Positions 10,899 to 23,100 of a DNA stretch of 64,000 bases are shown one piece after another; the first letter of the stretch is position 1, and every line of letters starts with the position of its first letter. Source of the stretch: Verpa conica (taxonomy: Eukaryota; Ascomycota; Pezizomycetes; Pezizales; Morchellaceae); NCBI GenBank assembly GCA_033030425.1, contig JAUFSD010000003.1, forward strand, positions 1,736,001 through 1,800,000. The letters run 5' to 3'. Below the pieces are notes generated by a model that searched no databases, had not been told where the DNA came from, and was given only the letters and a program-made list of their open reading frames with translations. Made by a program: the position numbers and the translations under genes.

Positions 10899-12887
10899 TC
10901 ACCCCATGAACCAACCTCCATCCCAGCGGTTTCCCACCTCCGAAACAAAAGTCCTTAACACTTCACCTAAGCCAATTCTGTTTGCTGGGTTTATCCCCAC
11001 ACATGCATCCACAAGTGCTCTCCACTCTCTAGGAATCTGACAACCTTCTGCCCAGACAATAGCAACTTCTCCCGCATCCCCAGAAAGAGTCTCAGGTGGG
11101 ATCTGCTCAAATAAAAGCCATAGCATCACGCCGAGAGAGTAAGTTTCAACAATTTCCAGGGCTCTAGGGATAGAGCGCCATTCTTCAAAAATAGACCAAT
11201 TATTATCAATCTTAGCAGCACGTTCTTTCTGTATAAGTTGATCCTCTATGGCTCCTTTTCCCCAAAGACCACTTTTTCTGCCGCCATCTACACTATTACT
11301 GCTTTCTCCACATTTAACAAGCTCTCCAGTAGCGACAGTAATACTGTGATTTTGTCTTTTGCCGCTACTCCCCATTTCGCTTGTCGTAATACTAGTAGAA
11401 GGTATAAGATTAGAAGGGAGCTTAGGATTGACGCCCGTAACACTCATCACATCTATTAAATTATCCTGCTCCCATCTCAAGCGGGTGTAGCTATTGCGCT
11501 TCCAGATTAACCTCTTTGTCTCGTAGCTTTCCTTCTCGTTACCGTTTTCCACACTGACGTCCCATTCACCTCTAATGCGCGCTTCTGGTGGCACTCTCCA
11601 TGATAGCCTTGAAACCCTCTCACCGTTTCCAAATCCAGTGAGATGAAGCTGTAGAAATTCATCCACAAGAAACCGTTCCAGCCCAAACCCGCGCCCCCCA
11701 TCTCCCATTGACATACCCGCCTTTCGGTGAATGTGAATTATGGCACTTGTTATTTGCAGAGCCCATTTTGCTTTCTGGAGAAGTGTAATCGGTCTCAGGG
11801 CTCTTGGCTTGCCTGGCTCACCAGGGAGAAAAAGATAGTCGCTCAAACGGCCATTTTTGTAGTACTCGCTTACAAAGCCAACGATCTTTCTTCCTTTCCT
11901 TTCACTCCCTTCTTCGCTTCCCAAAGTGACGTATCCAATTGGTGGTAGTGCAATATGAGGGTGTAGGGGTATGCCACATAGAAGATTGATCTCATGATAG
12001 ATGTGATCTACTTGTTCCATCAAGTTCAGCGCAGTTCTCCGGTCGTTATTATTGCCCCTTTCTTCAGGCCCAATACCTAGGTCGAGCATTTTGATAAATA
12101 CGCGTTTCGTGTTATCAGCTATATCACCCTCTCTAAGGTAACCCGCACGAGATAATCTTCCTAACTTCTCCACCTCATAGATTAAACTAAAGCGCTCATA
12201 AAGGTTATGATCATCTTCGCCATCGGGCCTACGTAGACATAGTTGGGAAGGATGCTTCAAGCTTGATAAGAGCAATTGATAATGATATGTGGCAACCAAG
12301 GTGAAATGAGGGTCACCATGGTGAGTCTCTTGAATTTCAAGAACATACCATGGGTTGCCAAAATTAGCATTCAAGAAGATTGCTTGTGGGGTTTTAGAAA
12401 TAATCTTGGTGAGCTTTTCATGCTGTGCAGGGGTGCAGGTTAAAGTATCTGTATCGGAGTGAACAGGTGAATTTACAGGGGTATTTTCTGTAGTTGAAAG
12501 AGGTGAGTACCAGAGTGTGGTCGTCTCTTGGTGGAGAAAGATTGCGTTTTGGGTTGTACCAGGCGAACTTTGAAGACGTAGGATTAGTGAAAGATAGGAG
12601 GATGTGAGATTGAAAGAAGGGGTCAGCGAGACGATTTCCAGAGAATACAAGGGAGGGGGATAAGAAGTGTTAGAGGCTCCTGAATTGGTGGTTGAGGCCC
12701 TGGAACGAGTGATAGAGGCCTTGGGAGAAGTAGAAGAGAAGGAGAATGAGGAGTCTTTCGGTGAAGCTGTTGATGAAAGCAACTCAGTTAGATGACGGTG
12801 GGATTGAGGGAGTATGAGGACTGGTGAAGCCTTTGGAGGGTGTCTTTCCTGAGAGAAGGGAGTGTATGGAGCAGGAAAGAAAGACAT
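10899..12887 (-). CDS. Protein kinase-fold protein, probable pseudokinase
   Basis: Single open frame of 662 residues. The first 170 residues are Ser/Thr/Pro-rich. From about 230 a kinase-like fold can be followed: FIKM with Lys266 as the ATP lysine, HEINLL with Glu299 for the C-helix glutamate, HPHI (309-312), a hinge-like FVSEYYKNGRLSDYL, then subdomain VI as HIHRKAGMSMGDGG and LERFLVDE in place of HRDxKxxN, and LTGFGNG (416-422) in place of DFG. After WRVPPEARIRGEW an acidic and Ser-rich insertion follows, then a C-lobe helix ETYSLGVMLW and an Arg-containing end. The Mg-binding Asp of DFG is Gly, and the VIb Asn is lost, so catalysis is doubtful. The start codon lies just downstream (in mRNA sense) of a 42-bp (CAT)14 microsatellite. 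Partner and role are unknown. Confidence 0.85.
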   Translation of the reverse strand: MSFFPAPYTPFSQERHPPKASPVLILPQSHRHLTELLSSTASPKDSSFSFSSTSPKASITRSRASTTNSGASNTSYPPPLYSLEIVSLTPSFNLTSSYLSLILRLQSSPGTTQNAIFLHQETTTLWYSPLSTTENTPVNSPVHSDTDTLTCTPAQHEKLTKIISKTPQAIFLNANFGNPWYVLEIQETHHGDPHFTLVATYHYQLLLSSLKHPSQLCLRRPDGEDDHNLYERFSLIYEVEKLGRLSRAGYLREGDIADNTKRVFIKMLDLGIGPEERGNNNDRRTALNLMEQVDHIYHEINLLCGIPLHPHIALPPIGYVTLGSEEGSERKGRKIVGFVSEYYKNGRLSDYLFLPGEPGKPRALRPITLLQKAKWALQITSAIIHIHRKAGMSMGDGGRGFGLERFLVDEFLQLHLTGFGNGERVSRLSWRVPPEARIRGEWDVSVENGNEKESYETKRLIWKRNSYTRLRWEQDNLIDVMSVTGVNPKLPSNLIPSTSITTSEMGSSGKRQNHSITVATGELVKCGESSNSVDGGRKSGLWGKGAIEDQLIQKERAAKIDNNWSIFEEWRSIPRALEIVETYSLGVMLWLLFEQIPPETLSGDAGEVAIVWAEGCQIPREWRALVDACVGINPANRIGLGEVLRTFVSEVGNRWDGGWFMG

Positions 12888-12891
12888 GATT

Positions 12892-12933
<42 letters not shown>
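12892..12933. repeat. (ATG)14 / (CAT)14 microsatellite in the 5' leader of the pseudokinase gene
   Basis: Fourteen perfect trinucleotides. On the mRNA strand of the minus-strand gene they read CAU repeats and end 4 nt before the AUG at 12885-12887. As CAU repeats they contain no AUG in the leader. Confidence 0.95.
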
Positions 12934-12935
<2 letters not shown>

Positions 12936-14320
12936 CTTATATATTACGAGCGGCAGTTCGAAAAAGAGGATGAATCTTGAACTCTCATCGTGGGTGAAAA
13001 ATACATGTAGCTACATACAGATTTACATGTATGACGTCTTCGGCAGCAGAGCCGCATGCAATCCCCAGGTTCTGTAGCTAAAAGAGGAATAGAGTAGCAA
13101 GCGACCACTCAGGCACGCCAAGATGTCTTGCGCAACCAAGCACCACAACTGTCAAGCATCCGCCCATGTTCTATTCAGTGCTGCCCCGCGCACAGACCCC
13201 GTTCAGCGTTGTCCACTCTCCATTCTCTCCTCCCTAGGGCACATAAGCAGTCGAATTGTCAAGCCCCCCAACATCCTGAGGATTGTGCTTCCCGAAAGGC
13301 CTGAACCAAAAAAACCCGCGCAAGGCCACCGTATCATAGCAATACCCACGTTCCAAAACCGAAAAAGTAGTGAGATCGCGGATTCGGGAACCACGGTATC
13401 CTTGTGAGCTAAATATTACATGCATACATCGCATACCGACGAGCAATCAGAGTGGAAGCCGGAAGCGGGAGTGGGTTCAATGGATGAATGCGGCATTGCA
13501 ACAGCGACGGGACGATAACCATAGATAGATACATATAGAGGACTTGACGACCATCTTCATCGCGGCACTTGAGGGGAGAGATACGGTGGACTAGATTGTA
13601 ACACCCGCACAAAACATTGTAACCACGGTTTAAATTCAAACAAGTAGTAATACAACACAGAACTAACATCATCACTGTCGGCCAGTGCCGTGTTTGTATA
13701 TATGTAGAGTACACATACATGTATCGATAACCCGAACAACGTTTCCCCATTTCTCCCCACTCACCTGCCAGCCACCCGTTTTTTGCCGTCACGTCACGCG
13801 GACCAGGCATCGGGGATTATCTTTCTACGCTTGCTTGCTTGCTTGCTTGCTCGCTCGCTCACTTTGCACTCATTCACTCACCCAGTCTCCTTTGGTCGAC
13901 GGTTGCCCGCTCTGTGTCTCGGTATTACCTATCTACCGTGCCTACATACTTCATCCAATAACCCCCCCCCAACGACAAAGACGCGGGGAATACAAACACA
14001 GCCTAATCACTACCGAGTTTAATAACCACAACAATAAACAGCAACAGCAGTAACAACGGCTACCAGCTGTTCGTCTCGATAAAAACGGCAACGTTCAGAT
14101 CTCTCCGCCTCGGTAAGACGTGGTCGCCCGTCGTGTGTCTAGGCTACTTAATTGCCATTGAAGCTCGTTTCATCAGTGAATTGCGATTTTAAGGTTTCGG
14201 GAAATCTGACATCTCCGCGCGAATCTTGAAGGACAACGAGCTTGCTACACTCTTGTTACAACTGTCTCGACTTTTCAGTAAATACCTCTTTAATAACATA
14301 TTCATACCCACTGCAAGAAC
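12934..14320. other. Divergent promoter region between the pseudokinase and LAMTOR1-like genes
   Basis: About 1.4 kb separating a minus-strand and a plus-strand start codon, so it should hold both promoters. It contains a TTGC/TCGC tandem tract at about 13828-13860 and a C-run near 13964-13972. The open frames here are short and overlapping, with no recognisable domain. Confidence 0.55.
13828..13860. repeat. TTGC/TCGC tetranucleotide tract
   Basis: Five TTGC-type units pass into TCGC units. It lies about 470 bp upstream of the LAMTOR1-like start codon, in the presumed promoter. Confidence 0.85.
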
Positions 14321-14872
14321 ATGGGCTCTGCTTGCTCTACCTGCTTTGGTCATCGGAAATCAAATGATGTACTTACTCCCCTTCTGATCTCTCTAGCCTC
14401 TGTGGTCAACAGCTAAACCCCTGAATAGTCCGAACACACTCGCCTTCTTACCACTCACAATGACCACCATCTTTACACAACCTCGGGAGCTTTCATCTCC
14501 CCCACTACCCCTCACGGCACGCACCCCCCTATCGACCCACAAGCACTCCTTCATGAACGCGAATATCTTGATCGCCTAGTCGCTCAGACGTCGGAGAACC
14601 TCATTGATATCTTCGCACCTCCGATGCTGACGCACTCATCCTCTGCTGCTACGCCGAATAGTCGCGGCGAATGGTATCGCACTGTGTTGAGTAAGACAAA
14701 GCCACCGCCTCAGGGGCCTGAAATGCCTGTCGTATTGGATCCAGCAGTCGTGGGTGCAAAGGAGAGAGAGTGGTTGGACAGTATTTTAAAGGGAGGGGAG
14801 GAAGCTGTGAGGGAAGTGGGGAGAGTTAAGGATGTGGGGAGGCTGGTAGTTGGGCTGGAGCTTGATGGATGA
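14321..14872 (+). CDS. LAMTOR1/Ego1-like lipid-anchored scaffold protein
   Basis: Exons 14321-14368 and 14429-14872, joined across a 60-bp intron (GTACTT donor, CTAAAC branch, ATAG acceptor) to give 163 residues (human LAMTOR1 is 161). The N-terminus MGSACSTCFG has Gly2 for myristoylation and Cys5/Cys8 for palmitoylation. The join yields SEHTRLL, which matches the acidic-Leu-Leu segment of LAMTOR1, and DPQALLHEREYLDRLVAQTS then ENLIDIFAP corresponds to the family's conserved helix ending in NxIDI. LAMTOR1 and yeast Ego1/Meh1 anchor the Ragulator/EGO complex to the lysosome or vacuole, where it recruits Rag GTPases for amino-acid signalling to TORC1. The family call rests on these motifs and the length; the C-terminal half is less conserved. 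Confidence 0.85.
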
Positions 14873-15593
14873 ATGTGGGGGGCGGAATGTACAGGATGAG
14901 AAGGGGTACCTCAGATGCAAGACATCAGAGCAGTAATGTTAAGTGACGGAGTTAGGGGTGGTGTAGTTTCTTTCATATTATTTTCCTTTTAGTTCCTGTT
15001 AAATTTTGTTTTACGCGTTAAAGGGATTGGCGTTATCCATTTTTATCTTTATTTTGGCATATTCTTATCTTTTTGTTTGGGTATTGTCTATTCTGCCCCC
15101 TGAGTCTTTCCGGAAATTCCTTTTGGTCTGAAGATTTACAACCTTCGTACTGCTACGAAAAAACGAATTTCTTTTGTTTTTATCCGTCTATCAACATCAT
15201 CCTTAGCATTCATCTACAAACTGGTGTCTGTTTCGTTTTGTTTCTCTTTCAGGTCTAGGGTTGTTTTTACATATAAAAAAAAATACTAACTTATATCTAA
15301 TCCAACATGGTTATCTCCTTGTAGAACCAAAATATTCCCTATACTTGAAATTTTTTTTATTAGGGAAGCAGGAGTTCTATGGAGAAAATTATTTAGATCG
15401 TATATTGATCTGGCTAAAGTAAGTGATGTTTAGTGTAGACCTATGGTTCAGGACACGAACCCCTAATCTTCACTTATTACTTCGTTTACCATACATCTTA
15501 CCATACACCTTACACTCCACTATAAATGGTACTTCCATCTTTATAAAGCTACTTGGCCCACTGTTCTTCTACTCTCTATCACCTCTAAATAAT
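14873..15593. other. Short T-rich intergenic spacer
   Basis: T-rich DNA following the LAMTOR1-like stop codon and preceding the coiled-coil gene on the same strand. I see no gene; two 60-70 residue frames here lack support. Confidence 0.5.
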
Positions 15594-18500
15594 ATGGAAT
15601 TCCCACTAAAGGAAGTCATACCCCCTGACTTCCTGGTGCACTCATCCTCAGTCCCATCTCTACCAGATGAAGGCGGATTCATATCTCATCGTCCGATGAG
15701 TGTAGGTATAGATACTATCACCCAAGGCTTTCGATTCGCTGCTTCGGGCAGAAAGCCCTCTGTATCAGCAGGGGCAGGCGCACAAGAGAATGTGAGGGGA
15801 GCTTGTAGGGAAAGGACCGGAAGCAATAATACTGTGACAAGTAAGATAAGTGACAGTAATTCTAGTATAGGTCGGCTAGACACAATGGCAGGTGAGCTTT
15901 TTTCATTCCAGTATCTACTATAAAAACTTGTGGCTGGCTGGTGGAACTTTAACTATGCACCTAGCACTGAAAGTATCTGTCCCGATACTTCCCTCTGCTC
16001 CTCTCTCGCTGTCTCATAATACCGCCCCGCTACCACTATCATCTCCTAGGGGTCCTGCTATACATAAGGAGATTCTTCCACCATCCCTAGCTTCGTGCTC
16101 GAGTATGAGAGGACGAAGTAACGCTATAGCTAAAGAGAAGCGGAAACGAGTCCATAGCCCCAGTTCCCTTGGGATAGATCCCGGAAACCGTGATCGGTCT
16201 GATCATGGTGATATGTTACTCCAGACTAATAATGGAGGACATAGGCGTCTGGAAGGATCTGAGGAAGCATTCAGAAGTGGGGGCAGAAGAGAAATGCTTC
16301 CCGAGCAAAGGACGCCGAGTGATAGAAGAGGGTTAAGTAAAAGAAAAGAAAGTCTGATCAAGCCCCTCAGGCCTCAAAATAGCCCTACTACTATTCCTCT
16401 CCAGAGCAGGAGTAGGGCTACAGAGGTTATTGTGCTGGATGATGACATCAAAGTTGAGCTAGTCGAGGCTAGCGACTCATCTTCTGTGATGCAGAGGGGA
16501 AATCCTAGTGATGGTCATGATATGGGAATAGCTGAACCGATGCTGGATTCAGAGCAGTATCTACTACACGAGAAGTCTCGGGTGCATAAAAATCAGCCGG
16601 CACAGCATCGCCCTCTCCATTCAAAGGATAATAGTCGACATATTGGAGCTAGACCTGACGCGCTGAATATCAAAGCTAAGTCCCCAAGTTTGTACTCAGG
16701 AGCCGGGGTAGTGAGGACTCATAGTCAATCAAATACGAGTCACAGATCCAGTGCGGGAAATAATGAAGTACTGAAGAAAAGAAAACACGACAATATTAGC
16801 CATTCTATAGGGAATCCTTCACAACAGACAAAGCTTAGTTCAGCTCTATCTTCGCCGATTATAACGATTCTAAATGAGGAACAGAAGCAAAGTGGCAGTG
16901 GTGAACATAAACTACTAATTGCTCTAACAACACTAACGAACGAAAAGCAGTCCCTCGAGAGTGAACTACACGAGGTGGTAGCTTCAGCTAAAATGCAAGT
17001 CTTTCGTACCGAAATCTTAGAGAAGAAGAATACCGAACTCGAAACTCAGGTTAAAGTTTATAAAGATACTGTATCGGGGCTAAAGAAGAAAATCCTAGGA
17101 ATCCAAAAGTTTGTAGATGGGCTAGGGAAAGATTACAATATGTTGAATGAGAAAAAAATACAACTAGGAAATAGGCTTAATGAGCTGTCACAAGAGAGGA
17201 GTGAATTTCTGAGAAATCTAAAAGACGTAAGAAGCCTAGTAGAGAAGGTTGACGGGACAGTGCAAGGATGGCGAAGCTCAGGTGCCATTTTGAAGGAAGC
17301 GTATACGGAGATTGAAAAACGCAGGTTGCTATTCCTAAATTCAAGCTAAGATAGAGACTGATTTTACTACAGTTAATGGAACTTTAAAGTTCCTCCACAA
17401 ACAGCTGTCAGAGAATGCAGGTTTGTTGGCTGTGGAAAGGGACCGTACGCAAAGCCTAGAATGCCAGATTCAGGATGATAGAGGAATAAATAGATCTATC
17501 CTAACAGCGATTCATGATGGAAAGGCTGAGATACTAGAGCGACTCACAGAGACCCGGGATGCTATTGAGGAGAAGGGCGAGTCATGTTTGATAGAGAAGC
17601 TGACTGGGGCCCAGAGGAGCATAGAGGCTAAGATTGAAGTGGATGGTGAGGTTACAAGGAGCTCCGTCAACGGCTATTTAAAATCTCTTGAGACGTTAAG
17701 TGATCGAGGTGTAGATGCTGCGAAGGAGTGCTTGCTTGATGTGGAAAAAAGAGTTAATCACACGTCTGATAGTATCTTGGGCCTCTTCCACGAAACCCAC
17801 AAGATGAATGCGGAAGCCCTAATGTTCACGGATAGTTATATAAACAACCTGGGTTCTAGAATCATGGATTTGGAAGCAGAATTAAAGGAGATGCGTGAAA
17901 AATATGAGATTTCATTAGTTACTACTGCTGAGAAGGAACAACTTAGAAAGGGACTTGAGTTGAAGCTAGAGGTTGCGCTGAAGAGAGGCAATGAATTGAG
18001 AAGCCAGGTAGAGAGTAGAGACTCAGTCGAAAATGCTCTAAATGAGAGGTTTGCAAGCTGAACTTATGAATACCCAAAAAATTCTGACAATATGGAGTAG
18101 TATTTCCTTGTTGGAGAAAAAGCTTTCCCTGTTCGAGGATTTGCCTATGGAAGACCCTTCTGTAGTTGAAACTACCAGCAAAATAAAGCAACGAAACTAT
18201 GACCTAGAGAAAGAATGTGAGTTAGCGAGAAATAATTTTCAGGATGCAAATCTGTCATTACAGCTTAAAACCATCGATCTTGAGAAATCAAAAGTTGAAC
18301 TGGAAGCATTGGCCACAAAGTATAGTAAAGCCGAAGAAATGGTTGAAGGATTCGCAAGGGAGCGGGCTGAATTTATGGCACATGCTGAGGAGCAAAAGAT
18401 GAAGGAACGCATTGAGGTTGAGACAAACGCGAATATGCTCCGCCAAAGGGAAACATCACGGCTCAATAACCAGATCAAAGCATTAGAAGCACAGAAGAGG

Positions 18501-20181
18501 AAGTTAGAGGCAGATAATAGGGAATTTAAAGCTGTGGCGGCTGGGGGAACTGAAGTTGTAGGTGTTCCCCACTTTGAAATCCTTTTTCGAGCTGACTAAT
18601 AGTGACTACAGGAAATGAGTCTAAGAAAAGAAATTTTACAATTAAATAAAAAGGTGAGGTAGATAGCCCCTTGGAAACTTGTTATCTTTTAAACATTAAT
18701 TGGATTTTGTGCAGTATGCCGATATTGAAATATCACACTTGGAACTACTCCAGGAAAGGACCCATCTGGAAAATATAGTCAACAATTTAACAGAGCTTGG
18801 CACAAAGGCTAGTACGAGCTATCTCACACTTCAGAATCTTGCTGAAACTACTGCATATGAGCTTTCCGCCGCACTGAAAAGAATCACTATTCTTCAGGGC
18901 GAAAAAGACCTGATGTCGCAAGAATTACACACTAAGGAACAGGAACTAGTGCACGCAAAATCTGAAAAACCTGAGCTTTCAGCAGTTACTGAAGATGTCT
19001 CCGTACTCCAGGCAGCAGGAAAAGGTCTAGGTGTAACTTTAAAAGGTTCAGAGAATGAAAAAACTTTAATAGTGAGTGAGGAGGACGCGATTCATGCCTT
19101 CAAAAACTTAGAGGAGAAAACAAATTCACTAGAGGAGACTTTGGAATTGCTGAGGGGTGCTGAAAAAAGCTCAAATACAGTGTCTAATTTATATGAGGAA
19201 CAAGAACTTCTCAAGAATGAAATAGAGAGGTATGAAAATGAGATGGTAGGAGCTGCAAAAAACTCTGACCGGATACCCAATGGTTCGCAGGGGAGTTTCG
19301 AGATAGAGAGATCTCCACGTACCCTTAATAAAAAGGAACAGATTGTGGAAGTTTCTTGCATGGCCGCTGAAAGTTCGGCAGCCCCTTGGGAGAATAGCCC
19401 GTCATTTTCCCCATTAACCCCCCTTGAACGCATATTTGAAACGCAGATAGAGAATGAGATTTGGAGTAACTCCCCAAAGATCGATAACAACAATTCTAGA
19501 CGCCATCTACCCAGACATGACAGCACGACTATCACCAGAGATCTTGAAGAAAATGACCTAAGTCTCAGTAGAGCTGAGGATTATATTGGGCAGCTATCGA
19601 GCTTCCCAATTGATAGTAAATCTCGAATAAAAGGAGCCAAGAAGGATTCCCAAGGTTCCCAACTAAGAAAAAACCTAGCTACAAAGTTTGCTCCCCAACG
19701 CAGACCACCTACCACACTTATGTATAATGATGGTGACGAAGCTACCATAATTGAAGATTTTTCAGATAATGCTAGTGCTGGTACAGGGGCTTCGTTACCA
19801 CAAAATACCTATCTAGAGAAAACAGACCCGACACCTTTCACCTTAAGACCACGTGTTATAGAAGAGAAATATAAGGACGGCCAGAGGCTAGATATCACTG
19901 AAAACACACCTGTAGAGCGATACTCCTCAAATCCTACGACATCTTTGAATAAACCAAAGATACCACCCAGAAATAATGGCCCCCGAGTAGAGCCTATGGG
20001 CGACGATAAGAAACCCCAATACCGTTCTCGAAAGGAGCGTGCAAAGAAAACCAGAGATGACCAAGAGTTAGTAGAAGATGGTGGTGAGTCACCTAGGAAT
20101 AATAAAGCCAAGGGGGAAACATCAAATAAGAACTTAAGGAGCTATAAAGAGAGGAAAAAAGGAGGCAAAAGGTTTTTATAG
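15594..20181 (+). CDS. Large coiled-coil protein with SUMO-interaction and sumoylation motifs, function unknown
   Basis: Likely exons: 15594-15891, 15965 to about 17281, about 17346-18014, 18058-18557, 18612-18653, 18715-20181, giving about 1,430 residues. The introns at 18558-18611 and 18654-18714 are clear, with a 14-residue micro-exon between them. The second intron may instead use the better donor GTAAGA at 17227 with acceptor 17350 (about 1,410 residues). The 43-bp intron 18015-18057 is inferred from frame. The N-terminal third is Ser-rich and disordered. VIVLDDD (about 254-260) is a strong SUMO-interaction motif, directly followed by IKVE, a sumoylation consensus. Residues from about 420 to 1000 are heptad-rich coiled coil. 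The C-terminus is basic, rich in Lys, Arg and Asn. The layout resembles chromosome-axis or spindle-pole scaffolds, but I do not recognise the family. Confidence 0.8.
18612..18653 (+). other. 42-nt micro-exon of the coiled-coil gene
   Basis: It lies between a CTACAG acceptor and a GTGAGG donor, is phase 0 on both sides and encodes EMSLRKEILQLNKK, which continues the heptad pattern. Skipping it would keep frame, so alternative inclusion is possible. Confidence 0.8.
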
Positions 20182-23100
20182 GTACTCATGAGAAAATGTT
20201 AGCATTGTATTGTTTGTACGTTCTGCTCATTTTCACTTCGATCGCCTAATTCATTTTTAGATACGCTTATGTTTGCATTAAGAAATGGCACTGGGATAAA
20301 TGCATCTTTAATGATCTCTCCCGAGAAAACCCTTTTCACGACATAACCAAAGTAGGAAATATGACTGCTGATGTAAAGAATTCTAGAAAAGAATATATAC
20401 ACGGATTTCACTACCCAACTAACTTTATAGATACCAGTTTAGCATGAGACTTATTGACGCCGCCGTCAAGGATATATGAATATGCGCGGCTTTCCCTCCC
20501 CCTCACCTCCGACCTAGCCACATGCCATTGTCCCATACACCCACATATCAACCACAACTCCCCTTTAGATAGGCAGTTGAAGATAGGCTTGGATTTGAGT
20601 TATTGTACTAACCACTCTTACCGCGCTTGGCCTCGAGGAAGAGCACCTGCCTCCGAACTAGAAATGTTGAATCAGCTTTTGCAACCGACATCAATTTAGT
20701 TTCTTTTGCCCAACTCCTACAGATTCCTCCGCTACTTCAAACATTTATTGGTTTAAATTGGGCTAGGCATTGAAGCAACTAGGTGGCCTTACCAACTGGA
20801 TCGTATTTAATCATCGACAAAGGCCTGTGTGTCCGGGGCCGCACGAATGTCTTAAAGTAACCCGTCATTGCCATCGAGATCAGACGCACGGAAACCGTAC
20901 GAGATTTTGCTACCAAGTTTTTAGTTTATTTCTCAAAATAGTAATGGAGGTAAAGGCAGCAAACGTTTTTTTGCCATTGATTTGTAGCAGCGTCGTGACA
21001 AAGATTGTAGATTGTATAGATGTGAAGTTCGGGTAAGCTTTTCGTGGATCAGAGAAGTATTGGTTACCCGGACTTTTATAGAAGAAGGCTAGTGTGCTTC
21101 TCTTACAGTATACAACTAGAAGTTAAAATCACCATTTCAAGCTAACCTTTAAAGACACTTGCCTCATAGCTTCATATTATTAGTCATGTGTATTATCTGA
21201 CTAGACTTATATGTCAAATCATATATTATCACTCGACCGTCTTTGAACAATTTTGCCTGTTTTTTGTTTAACGCAGGCTATTGTTTTTAATAGCCTGGCC
21301 CTGAAGATTCTGAGGAGTTTTAGGTGGAATCAATGGTTATAGCAGCTCTACGGTGCTACCCTTCACTTTAACATGTGACCCAAACTTCTCTGATTACCAG
21401 AAAAATTAGGTCCTCATCGAACTTTTGGTTTAATCTAGCCTCTATATCTTCTAAACGGCTTACTAAAACAATAGTTGGCTAAGCTGGCGTTTCTCTGTAA
21501 TTTATGTAAGTGTGGCGTACAATAAATTCCCGTTTAAAGCATTGATTTATGTCTTGGGGGTGCACTCCAGCGGACTTGACCTACTTGATATGGCTAGCTC
21601 CGGCCTGGCTTTAGGACTTTTTAAAGTGGGGGGCCGAGCATGCTTGGTAGTCAGATTTCACTGAGACCCTGGGTCACTCTTGAATTCTTTATAGAAGCTA
21701 GTGGGAAGTGGGAAGTGGGTGTCAAAGTAAAAGCGTGTAAAATTATCTATAGAGCTTAAGTATTGTCATTTTCTTTTATATATAGTGATTGCTTAATACA
21801 TATCAACCCGAGTATCTCTGAGGCTAGAGATAAGTCTATATACCGCGTATCGTTCGCTTCGCTTATTTGTAACTTAGGTCTGATTACTAATTACTCCTCG
21901 ATACATTTGAAATCATTCGTCCCCAGTTAGTCATGGTGGTAGGTCACTTTAGCGTAGCTTAAAATTAGAGGTTAGGCTAATAGCTTCGGATTTAATGAAC
22001 GATTTGCTCTAGAGAGAGAAAAAGGCTCAGACAACACTTTCCCCTGTTTCTGGGTTAGCATTTTAATGCCGGCAATGTATACATACAGTTACACATATAT
22101 TGTTGAAGCCCTAGTATATTATGTAGTACTTAGGAAGGCGTGCTCTAAACTTGTACCAAGTCTCTTTTCTGCCACTTTCAATCGACATTATCAGTTACAG
22201 CTTTACCCAGATAGCAGCAGAGGTAAATACAATATTATGCTAGCGGGATATATTCTACTAGAGTAGTACAGCGCACTCATACAGCACCGAAAGCTAAGGT
22301 ATTTATGGTCTTAGCAAATATAAAGTTTTCTAGTCCTAAGCAACACCACGCCTAGCATAAACAGTGCAGAGCACCCATCCCAACCGAGCCCGATCATCTA
22401 ATTTAATTGTACTCAAATTATCAGAATCTTTTAATAGCAATTATATGGGTGATAACTGTACGATGTCACTTATAGCCGAATACATATCACGTGATACAGA
22501 GTCATTAATCTGAGAAGTGTGAGTAAAAAGATATTTTACTTGTTCTTGCGATCTCGAGTCTTGGCAGCACCAATTTCCCCCCCACGCAACTAAATCTACG
22601 AAATATGCAGGGTAACTGCGTGCAGCCACAACTGCAAGAGACCCGAGCCGATGCAGCCTTTAGCTCAATCCCGCCCGATCTTAATTTCAACAGCCCGCTC
22701 GTGTTTTTCTAGGTACGCTTACTCTATGTAAATAGGGCAAGAGGCGGTATTGTCCAGACCTCACTAGTCCGATCTGTGGGTATTGGAAGTCTCTGCACGC
22801 GGCCAGGTGTCGTTTCCGATAGGCCACTACAGGCCGTGTCGCGGGTGCCTATGTTTCTACGGCCCAGATAAAGATATACATATAACCCAGGGACGGGCTT
22901 ATAATTACACGCGCTTACCCCTCTGGCAGGACTTTACTCCAAGTAAACACGCCGATCTACAAACTCTAAAAGTTACGTGCACTGATCTACATAATTATAC
23001 GAGTTTGGTGATGATCGATTCGGATTGCAACTCCTCACAATCTGAGGAACTAGGATATTCATGCATGAATTGAGATCGGATCTGCTGGAGTCGCGGGTAA

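Noticed and set aside
12862..13077. Plus-strand frame starting with many methionines
   Set aside because: It is the (ATG)14 microsatellite read as codons and has no other coding support.
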